This document shows, piece by piece, positions 7,754 to 14,265 of a stretch of 17,067 bases of DNA (position 1 is its first letter; each line of letters begins with the position of its first letter). The notes beneath the pieces were generated by a model, which worked only from the letters and a program-made list of their open reading frames with translations, was not told the DNA's origin and made no database searches. This DNA is from CAYVSY01 sp964454255 (lineage in GTDB: Bacteria; Bacillota_I; Bacilli_A; RF39; UBA660), in assembly GCA_964454255.1 (NCBI GenBank), contig CAYVSY010000019.1, positions 1 to 17,067 of the forward strand, written 5' to 3'. A program made the position numbers and the translations under genes.

Positions 7754-10700
7754 ATGTTTGATAATTTTTTTGAAATTTCTAAGCTTTCTACTTATCAAGT
7801 AAATGGCTTAACAAAAGAGTTGAATTGTATATATATTTATAATAATTATAAAAATTTAAATAAAAATATATTAGTTGTTGCTAGTTCAACATATGAGGCT
7901 ACTTATTTTTATCAATCACTTCAAAATTACACATCAAATGTTCTATTTTTTCCAATGGATGATTTTATTACAAGCGAAGCTATTGCGATAAGCCCTGAAT
8001 TAAAAATTGAAAGAATTAATACAATCAATAAATTATGCGATAATAAAAAGTATATTGTTGTATGCAATTTAATGGGTCTATTGAGATATTTACCAAAACC
8101 GGAGATACTTAAAAAAAGTATAATTAATATAAAATTAAATATGATAATAGATAGAGATAGTTTAGTAAATAACTTATATAATATTGGTTATAATAATGTT
8201 TCAATTGTTTCAAAAACAGGTGAAATGGCTATTCGTGGATATGTTATTGATATTTTTCCTATTTCGAGTGATTATCCTATAAGAATAGAATTTTGGGGTA
8301 ATAATATTGAAAGTATTAAATATTTTGATATTGATTCACAATTATCAAATAGTAGTATAAATGAAATCAATATCATTCCTTTTTCGGAATTCATTTTAGA
8401 AAAATATGATGACAATATTTCAATGAACCAAAAATATTTAAAAAAATATGGTGATGTTTCTTCAATTGTTGATTTTTTGGGAGATTTTTTATGCTTTTAT
8501 TATGATTATAATCAAATATTAATTAGTTATAATCACTTATTAAATGAAATTATTGATTATAAAAAAACGAGTGAAGAAACATATGAAACAGATTATATGA
8601 ATAGTTTAGAAGACATTAAAATTAATAACGAAGTGTTTCTTATGAATGTTGATGATGTTTTATCTGACGAAAATAAAAAAAATATAAAAGTTATAAAATT
8701 TATATCATCAAATATTGAAAATTATAATAGTTCAATTGAAAAAATTAGATTTGATTTATTAAAATTTATTAAAAATAAAAAAACTGTTATATTATGTATA
8801 AGTTCTAAAAATATGGCAAAAAAATTATTAAAAGAAATAGATTTAGATGATATAATTTTAACAAATTCAGAAATAATAAATAATAAAATCAATTTAGTAA
8901 ATAAAAAAATATCTAATGGATTTATATATAATAACTATGTTGTGATTAGTGAAACGGATTTATATAATACAGCTTTAAATTTTCAAAAATACAAAAGTAA
9001 ATTAAAATTAGGAACTAAAATTAAATATTTGACAAATTTAAATAAAGGTGATTATATAGTTCATGAATATTATGGTATTGGTATTTATGATGAAATTCAA
9101 ACTATTACTAAAAATGGATTTAAAAAAGATTATATAAAATTATTATATAAAGATAATGATATTTTATATGTTCCGGTTGAAAAAATAGATAAGATAAGTA
9201 AATTTACTTCTAAAGAAGGCGTTTTACCTAAATTAAATAGATTAGGATCTGATGATTTTAAAAAAACAAAATTAAAATTAAAAGGGAGATTGGAAAATTT
9301 AGCTAGCGAATTATTAAAATTATATGCAGAAAGAGAAGCAATGATTGGTTTTGCATTTGATAAAGATGATGAAAATCAAATTTTATTTGAAAATGAATTT
9401 CAATATAAAGAAACTGATGATCAAAAAATAGCCAGTGAAAGAATAAAAGAAGAAATGGAAAAAAATAAGCCAATGGATATGTTGTTGTGCGGTGATGTTG
9501 GATATGGAAAGACCGAGGTTGCATTTAGAGCTATTTTTAAAGCTGTAAATAATTCTAAACAGGTTGCATATTTATGTCCGACTACTATTCTTTCTAATCA
9601 ACAATATAACAATGCTTTGAATCGATTTCGCAGTTTTCCTATTAATATTGCTTTATTAAATAGATTTATTCCAAAAATTAAGCAAATAAAAATTTTAAAC
9701 GATTTGAAAGAAGGAAAAATTGATATTTTATTTGGAACACATCGCATTTTGAGTTCTGATATTAAATATAAAGATTTAGGCTTATTAGTTGTTGATGAAG
9801 AGCAGCGCTTTGGTGTTAAACATAAAGAAAAACTAAAAGAATATAAAGCAAATGTTGATGTTTTAACGTTAAGTGCGACGCCTATTCCACGAACACTTCA
9901 AATGTCATTAGCTGGATTAAGAACAGCTACTTTAATTGAAACACCTCCAGTTGATCGATATCCTATTCAAACATATGTTTTACCATATAACGTCGGATTG
10001 ATAAAAGATGCAATTTATAAAGAACTATCAAGAAATGGTCAAGTTTATATTCTTCATAATAGGGTTGAAAATATTGAATTAAAAGTTGATGAAATAAAAA
10101 GATTGATTCCAGAGGCAAAAATTGATTTTGCTCATGGTAAAATGACAAAGAATCAATTAGAAGATAAAATGATTGATTTTGTAAATCATAAATTTGATGT
10201 TTTAGTATGCACGACTATAATTGAAACAGGAATTGATATTCCCAATGTAAATACTTTAATTGTTTTTGAATCGGATAAATTAGGATTATCACAGTTATAT
10301 CAAATAAGAGGTAGAATTGGTCGAAGTAATAAAATTGGTTATGCTTATTTAATGTATAATAATAAAAAAGAAATTAACGATTTAGCTGTCAAAAGATTAT
10401 CGACTATAAAAGAATTTACAGAATTAGGAAGCGGCTTTAAAATTGCAATGCGCGATTTATCAATTAGAGGTGCCGGAGATATATTAGGTAGTGAACAATC
10501 GGGATTTATCGACGCTGTTGGAATAGATTTATATTTAAAGATGTTAAAAGATGCTGTTTTAAAATTGAAGGGCGAGGAAGTTGAAGATGAAGAAACAAGC
10601 TTTGATTCAAAATCATTAGTTGAAGTTTCAACAACTATAAGTGATAATATTACCGATGATAAAGATTTAAAAATCGAAATTCATAAAATGATAAATAACA

Positions 10701-11059
10701 TTGATAGTTATGAATCACTAAATAAAGTAAAAGATGAATTGATTAATCGTTTTGGTCAATTAGATAATGAAGTAATTATTTATATGTATGAAGAATGGTT
10801 TGAAAAATTAGCTCAAAAATTAAATATAAATAATGTAAATGAAACAAGAAACTATGTTGAAATTACTTTATCAAAAGAAATTAGTTCAAAACTAGATGGT
10901 GAAAAACTATTTATGAATGCTTATAACATTTCAAAAATGTTTAGATTTAATTTTAAAAATGATCAAATTTCTATAATATTAGATACAGTTAGATTAGATA
11001 AGCATTTTCTTATTTATATGAATGGATTATTAGAAAAAGTAATTGAAATGATCAAATAA
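7754..11059 (+). CDS. mfd: Transcription-repair coupling factor Mfd
   Basis: Mfd is a DNA translocase that removes RNA polymerase stalled at lesions and recruits UvrA for nucleotide excision repair. The 1101-residue product is a little shorter than Bacillus Mfd (1177). Visible in order: an N-terminal UvrB-like region with the YVIDIFP-type strand, a CarD-like RNA polymerase interaction domain beginning GDYIVHEYYGIG at 432, Walker A GDVGYGKT at 580-587, the DEEQR box at 681-685, LSATPIPRT motif III, and motif VI QIRGRIGR at 850-857, followed by the C-terminal domain. AGGTGGTGAT precedes the ATG. It is the last gene of the long operon and converges on the pyrophosphatase gene. Confidence 0.97.
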   Translation: MFDNFFEISKLSTYQVNGLTKELNCIYIYNNYKNLNKNILVVASSTYEATYFYQSLQNYTSNVLFFPMDDFITSEAIAISPELKIERINTINKLCDNKKYIVVCNLMGLLRYLPKPEILKKSIINIKLNMIIDRDSLVNNLYNIGYNNVSIVSKTGEMAIRGYVIDIFPISSDYPIRIEFWGNNIESIKYFDIDSQLSNSSINEINIIPFSEFILEKYDDNISMNQKYLKKYGDVSSIVDFLGDFLCFYYDYNQILISYNHLLNEIIDYKKTSEETYETDYMNSLEDIKINNEVFLMNVDDVLSDENKKNIKVIKFISSNIENYNSSIEKIRFDLLKFIKNKKTVILCISSKNMAKKLLKEIDLDDIILTNSEIINNKINLVNKKISNGFIYNNYVVISETDLYNTALNFQKYKSKLKLGTKIKYLTNLNKGDYIVHEYYGIGIYDEIQTITKNGFKKDYIKLLYKDNDILYVPVEKIDKISKFTSKEGVLPKLNRLGSDDFKKTKLKLKGRLENLASELLKLYAEREAMIGFAFDKDDENQILFENEFQYKETDDQKIASERIKEEMEKNKPMDMLLCGDVGYGKTEVAFRAIFKAVNNSKQVAYLCPTTILSNQQYNNALNRFRSFPINIALLNRFIPKIKQIKILNDLKEGKIDILFGTHRILSSDIKYKDLGLLVVDEEQRFGVKHKEKLKEYKANVDVLTLSATPIPRTLQMSLAGLRTATLIETPPVDRYPIQTYVLPYNVGLIKDAIYKELSRNGQVYILHNRVENIELKVDEIKRLIPEAKIDFAHGKMTKNQLEDKMIDFVNHKFDVLVCTTIIETGIDIPNVNTLIVFESDKLGLSQLYQIRGRIGRSNKIGYAYLMYNNKKEINDLAVKRLSTIKEFTELGSGFKIAMRDLSIRGAGDILGSEQSGFIDAVGIDLYLKMLKDAVLKLKGEEVEDEETSFDSKSLVEVSTTISDNITDDKDLKIEIHKMINNIDSYESLNKVKDELINRFGQLDNEVIIYMYEEWFEKLAQKLNINNVNETRNYVEITLSKEISSKLDGEKLFMNAYNISKMFRFNFKNDQISIILDTVRLDKHFLIYMNGLLEKVIEMIK

Positions 11060-11072
11060 AATTATTTTACTA

Positions 11073-11118
11073 CAAAAAAAATAAAACAAAGAATTAATTC
11101 TTTAGTTTTATTTTTTTA
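11073..11118. terminator. Bidirectional terminator between mfd and the pyrophosphatase gene
   Basis: TAAAAC (11082-11087) and GTTTTA (11105-11110) flank a perfect palindrome, AAAGAATTAATTCTTT (11088-11103), with one bulged A. A T-run follows on the plus strand and an A-run precedes it, so it can end transcription from both sides. It overlaps the last codons of the minus-strand gene. Confidence 0.7.
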
Positions 11119-11834
11119 TATTCTTCTAAAATAGTATTTTTTATAGTGTCGATTAATTCATGATCAAATATTATATTTCCAAACATTTCTGTTGTTAATA
11201 AAATTTTTACTGTTTTTTCATTATCTAATACTTTTATATCATAAATTTCATAATTGTTATTAAATTTAATATTACATAATCCTTTTATTGCATCATTTGA
11301 ATTTAGCATTTTAATTTTCATTGATATAATACTAATATTTTCATATTTTTTTGATTGTTTATATCGTTCTTTTGATTCTTCTATTAATTCTAGAGCTCTT
11401 TTTTTATTGTGATATTCCTTTACAATTACTTCTATTCCTTGAAGTTTTTTATAATTTTTAAAAAAATCTCTTATTTCAGCTAAAGTAAATGCTGATAAAT
11501 CGTTTAATTCATTTATTTCATCATATCTTGGATCAACATCCACAACGGAAATTAACTTATAATCTTGAAAACCGTTGTCTATTAATTCTAAATATCCAAT
11601 GATTCTAGTTGGAACAATACATCCAGGAAAAGTTGGTTCTGATGTAATAACTAAAATATCCAGAGGATCACCATCTTTTGAAAGAGTGTTTTCAATATAG
11701 CCATATTCTGCTGGATAATTCATTGCTGAATATAAAACTCTATCTAATCTAATCTTATTCGTTTTTTTATCTATTTCAAATTTGTTTTTTGTTTTTAAAG
11801 TTATTTCAATTGTTGCGTCTATTTTATTATTCAT
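11094..11834 (-). CDS. Inorganic pyrophosphatase fused to a C-terminal SpoVG-like domain
   Basis: Residues 1-162 are a family I soluble pyrophosphatase, which hydrolyses diphosphate and pulls biosynthetic reactions forward. It shows the YPAEYGY stretch (40-46), metal-binding DGDPLD (54-59), the VVDVDPRYDEI segment (97-107) that supplies further aspartates, and the end helix with KKRALELI. Family I bacterial enzymes end near here. A further 80 residues (about 165-243) resemble SpoVG over its whole length: ISIISMKIKMLN, then YEIYDIKVLDNEK (195-207, like VVHDIRVID in SpoVG), and TIKNTILEEYKKI (230-242, like KIQDAVLAEYHRL). SpoVG is a small site-specific DNA/RNA-binding regulator. I chose the ATG with AGGTGAT just before it; an upstream start would add 15 residues and remove the ribosome site. 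It is the only minus-strand gene, inserted between mfd and spoVT. The pyrophosphatase call is firm; the SpoVG relation rests on my reading of the alignment. Confidence 0.88.
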   Translation of the reverse strand: MNNKIDATIEITLKTKNKFEIDKKTNKIRLDRVLYSAMNYPAEYGYIENTLSKDGDPLDILVITSEPTFPGCIVPTRIIGYLELIDNGFQDYKLISVVDVDPRYDEINELNDLSAFTLAEIRDFFKNYKKLQGIEVIVKEYHNKKRALELIEESKERYKQSKKYENISIISMKIKMLNSNDAIKGLCNIKFNNNYEIYDIKVLDNEKTVKILLTTEMFGNIIFDHELIDTIKNTILEEYKKIKLKN

Positions 11835-11850
11835 TTTATCACCTATTGTA

Positions 11851-11879
11851 ATTATAATGGTAAATTGAAAATATTTCAA
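11851..11879 (-). promoter_or_regulatory. Promoter of the pyrophosphatase-SpoVG gene
   Basis: On the minus strand TTGAAA (11879-11874) and TATAAT (11856-11851) are spaced by 17 bases, a near-consensus housekeeping promoter. The gene starts 17 bases beyond the -10, leaving a very short leader. Confidence 0.7.
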
Positions 11880-11880
11880 T
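11864..11880. repeat. Perfect inverted repeat in the divergent promoter region
   Basis: ATTGAAA and TTTCAAT surround ATA, a perfect 7-3-7 palindrome. Each half-site contains TTGAAA, so it supplies a possible -35 box to each strand. It could also be an operator for a dimeric regulator; SpoVT or the SpoVG-like domain are candidates only by position. Confidence 0.5.
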
Positions 11881-11894
11881 TCAAATCGTATAAA
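11865..11894 (+). promoter_or_regulatory. Possible promoter of spoVT
   Basis: TTGAAA (11865-11870) and TATAAA (11889-11894) are 18 bases apart. This promoter would overlap the divergent pyrophosphatase promoter, so the two could not be occupied together. A TTATAA slightly downstream is an alternative -10. No sigma-G-type promoter was recognised. Confidence 0.4.
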
Positions 11895-11933
11895 TTATAA
11901 AAAAAAATCCAAAATAAAAATAATGGAGGATAT

Positions 11934-12464
11934 ATGAAATCAACAGGAATGGTAAGAAGAATAGATGATTTAGGAAGAATTGTTATTCCTAAAGAAATAC
12001 GAACTAATTTAAGAATAAAAAGTGGTGAAAATTTAGAAATTTTTTTAAATGATGAAGAAATTTTATTGAAAAAATATTCACAATTAGAAACATTATCTGA
12101 TATTGCTAGTAAATATGTAGATGCAATATATAAAACAATTAAAAAAAATATAATTATCACTGATAAAGATAAAATTATATTAATAGAAGGCCCACTAAAA
12201 AATAAATATCAAAATAAAAGCATATCTCAATACATTGATAATTTATTGAATAGAAGAATACAGGTTGTAGAAAAAAATAAAAATTTAGTTAAAATTATTG
12301 AAAATATAGATGAAATGTGCACTTTTTCATTCTGTCCAATAACTTTACAAGGAGATGTTGTTGGGTCAGTTATTATATTATCAAATGATGTTAGTTTATC
12401 TGAAGTAGAAGAAAAACTAACAATTATATTATCTAAACTATTAAGTGAATATTTTTCTGTATAA
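11934..12464 (+). CDS. spoVT: SpoVT/AbrB-family transcriptional regulator
   Basis: SpoVT is a tetrameric regulator that tunes sigma-G-dependent genes in the Bacillus forespore. The 176-residue protein is full length (Bacillus 178). The N-terminal AbrB swapped-hairpin domain, MKSTGMVRRIDDLGRIVIPK (1-20) through EIFLNDEEILLKKY, is nearly identical to the family. The rest (about 55-176) fits the GAF-like C-terminal domain, with NKSISQYID and the final SEVEEKL helix. A GGAGG site (11925-11929) precedes the ATG. It keeps its ancestral place after mfd, apart from the inserted minus-strand gene. In a compact genome it may have a role other than sporulation. Confidence 0.92.
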   Translation: MKSTGMVRRIDDLGRIVIPKEIRTNLRIKSGENLEIFLNDEEILLKKYSQLETLSDIASKYVDAIYKTIKKNIIITDKDKIILIEGPLKNKYQNKSISQYIDNLLNRRIQVVEKNKNLVKIIENIDEMCTFSFCPITLQGDVVGSVIILSNDVSLSEVEEKLTIILSKLLSEYFSV

Positions 12465-12478
12465 TATTTTCTTTTTTT
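12448..12478 (+). terminator. Weak terminator at the end of spoVT
   Basis: AATATT (12448-12453) can pair with AATATT (12463-12468) around a nine-base loop holding the spoVT stop, followed by T-runs to 12478. All pairs are A-U, so it is weak. Confidence 0.3.
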
Positions 12479-12479
12479 A

Positions 12480-12488
12480 TGTTACAAT
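12480..12488 (+). promoter_or_regulatory. Extended -10 promoter of the glycosyltransferase gene
   Basis: TGT directly followed by TACAAT (12483-12488) forms an extended -10 element just after a T-run. I see no -35 match. The gene starts 18 bases downstream, so the leader is very short. Confidence 0.5.
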
Positions 12489-12505
12489 TAACCTAGGTGA
12501 TAAAT

Positions 12506-13507
12506 ATGGATGTGTGTGTTTTAATTCCCACTTATAATCCAACGGATAGATTTGTTAAATTGGTTAATGAATTGAATGATAATAACTTTAAAATTATTGT
12601 AGTTGATGATGGATCAAGACTAGATACTAAAAAATATTTTGAAATTATAAAGGATAAAGTTATTTTATTAACTCATATGACTAATATGGGCAAAGGACGT
12701 GCTTTAAAAACCGGATTTAGTTATTATTTAAAAAATTTTAAAAAAACATCTTCTGGTATTATTACAGTTGATAGTGATGGCCAACATTCAATATCAGATA
12801 TAATAAAAATTAAAAATACTTTGATTAAAAATGAATATGATTTAATATTAGGAGTTAGAGATTTTAATTCTAAGAATGTCCCACGTCCTAATAAATTTGG
12901 TAATATACTTACTAGAAATTTATTGAATTATGCTATGGGATTAGAAATTATGGATACACAAACTGGATTGAGAGGCTTTAGTTCAGCTTGTGTTGAAAAA
13001 ACTATAAATGTTATTGGTGAAGGATTTGAATACGAGATGAATGTTTTGTTTGAAATTAATTCTAAAAAAATTAAATATTTTCAAATTCCTATTAAAACTA
13101 TATATTTAAAAAAAAATAAGTCAAATTTTAAAAAAATTAAAGATTCATTACTAGTATATAAAGGATTTAGTAAGTTTTTGATATATTATGGCTTGTTATA
13201 TGTGTTTCAAATTTTATTATTTTCATTTTGTTTAAAAAAGATTAACGATAGATCGTTTTTAGCAATTTTATTTATAGTATGTGTATTTAGATTAATTACT
13301 AAATTATTGGATTTTTTTATTAACGATTTAAAATATTATAATTTAAAGAAAGATATTAAAAAACTATTTATATTTGACATACTATTTTCTTTAATAATAT
13401 CTATTATATTATGGTCATTTAATATTTATTGGTCATTTAATATAATTATTGCTAAGATAATAATGGACGTTATATTAATGCCATTTATTATAAAATTTAG
13501 ATTGTAG
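12506..13507 (+). CDS. Membrane-anchored family 2 glycosyltransferase
   Basis: This is a GT2 (GT-A fold) transferase of the DPM1/GtrB-like type, which moves a sugar from a nucleotide donor to a lipid carrier or envelope glycan at the membrane. The 333-residue product has IPTYN (7-11), VDDGS (33-37) for the nucleotide, DSDGQ (89-93) as the metal-binding DxD-type site, DTQTGLRGF (150-158), and GEGFEYE (171-177). Four hydrophobic segments follow at about 223-243, 251-272, 287-305 and 311-330, an arrangement reminiscent of a fused GtrA-like domain. The ATG at 12506 follows AGGTGAT; a GTG nine bases earlier overlaps that site and is rejected. The sugar and acceptor cannot be told from sequence. 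The next promoter's -35 overlaps its stop codon. Confidence 0.88.
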   Translation: MDVCVLIPTYNPTDRFVKLVNELNDNNFKIIVVDDGSRLDTKKYFEIIKDKVILLTHMTNMGKGRALKTGFSYYLKNFKKTSSGIITVDSDGQHSISDIIKIKNTLIKNEYDLILGVRDFNSKNVPRPNKFGNILTRNLLNYAMGLEIMDTQTGLRGFSSACVEKTINVIGEGFEYEMNVLFEINSKKIKYFQIPIKTIYLKKNKSNFKKIKDSLLVYKGFSKFLIYYGLLYVFQILLFSFCLKKINDRSFLAILFIVCVFRLITKLLDFFINDLKYYNLKKDIKKLFIFDILFSLIISIILWSFNIYWSFNIIIAKIIMDVILMPFIIKFRL

Positions 13508-13530
13508 AATAAAAAAATTTGTGATATAAT
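13502..13530 (+). promoter_or_regulatory. Promoter of the T-box dut-metG operon
   Basis: TTGTAG (13502-13507) and TATAAT (13525-13530) are 17 bases apart, with TG at 13522-13523 extending the -10. The -35 overlaps the end of the glycosyltransferase gene. Confidence 0.7.
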
Positions 13531-13546
13531 TTATTTATATTTAATT

Positions 13547-13745
13547 TTGATGAAGGAAAGAGTAATATAATATTTTTGTAGAAAGCTTATGGATGATGAA
13601 AATAAGTAAAATATTTATTATAAATGGTTCCAGAGAATTTTTAAAAAACGGATGAGCTCGTTATAGCTATTTAAGTGTATAACAATGTTATAAAATAAGG
13701 TGGAACCGCGGGTGATCTCGTCCTTAAATAGGTTTCATCTTTTTC
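13547..13745 (+). promoter_or_regulatory. T-box riboswitch, specifier AUG (methionine)
   Basis: T-box leaders sense uncharged tRNA: the codon in the specifier loop pairs with the anticodon and the T-box bulge pairs with the free acceptor end, favouring an antiterminator. The conserved T-box AAGGTGGAACCGCG is at 13697-13710, and AAGG pairs with CCTT (13722-13725) to form the antiterminator. Stem I begins near GGAAAGAGTAAT (13555-13566); GGAA (13555-13558) pairs with TTCC (13628-13631). An eight-pair helix joins AATATTTT to AAAATATT, and the AGTA / AA-ATG-G arrangement puts AUG (13624-13626) in the specifier position, matching metG downstream. The competing hairpin ends in CATC followed by a T-run (13740-13744), so control is probably at transcription termination, although that hairpin looks weak. 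The first gene after it is dut, then metG. Confidence 0.88.
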
Positions 13746-13767
13746 TTTTGTTTTGGAGGTTTTATAT

Positions 13768-14265
13768 ATGGGAAGATATTTTGAAAAAATAAGTTTTGAT
13801 CAATTTAAAAAAGATGTTAGTAATGATAATGTTTTATATAATAATTATAATTTACCTAAAAGGTCAACTATGTGTAGTGCAGGATATGATTTTGAATCAC
13901 TTATCAATGTCGATTTACAGCCAAATGATATTGTCAAAATTCCTTTGGGTATAAAAGTATCTATGAATTCTGATGAAATGCTAATGTTATTTGTTAGAAG
14001 CAGTATGGGATTTAAATATAATATAAGACTTTGCAATCAGGTTGGAATTATTGATAGTGATTATTATAATAATATCGATAATGAAGGACATATGTTTATA
14101 AAATTAAAAAATGAAGGACAAGACATGTTTAAAATACAAAAAGGTGATAAAATATGTCAAGGTATATTTACAAAGTTTTTAACAGTTGATAATGAGATAG
14201 AAATTACTAATAGGAGAATTAGTGGAATTGGTTCCACTAATAAGGAGAGTGAAAATAATGAATAA
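13768..14265 (+). CDS. dut: dUTP diphosphatase (dUTPase)
   Basis: Trimeric dUTPase hydrolyses dUTP to dUMP and diphosphate, keeping uracil out of DNA and feeding dTMP synthesis. The 165-residue protein shows all five motifs: AGYD (38-41), RSSMG (77-81), GIIDSDY (93-99), KGDKICQG (125-132) and RRISGIGSTN (149-158). In motif 5 the usual GFGS reads GIGS, replacing the phenylalanine that stacks on the uracil base with isoleucine. The N-terminal 25 residues are a short extension. GGAGG (13755-13759) precedes the ATG at 13768; a TTG at 13753 would start inside that site. It is the first gene under the methionine T-box and overlaps metG by eight bases. Confidence 0.92.
   Translation: MGRYFEKISFDQFKKDVSNDNVLYNNYNLPKRSTMCSAGYDFESLINVDLQPNDIVKIPLGIKVSMNSDEMLMLFVRSSMGFKYNIRLCNQVGIIDSDYYNNIDNEGHMFIKLKNEGQDMFKIQKGDKICQGIFTKFLTVDNEIEITNRRISGIGSTNKESENNE

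Noticed and set aside
9303..9524. Minus-strand reading frame inside mfd
   Set aside because: Lies opposite the conserved Walker A region of Mfd and is rich in His, Phe and Leu as expected for the antisense of this sequence.
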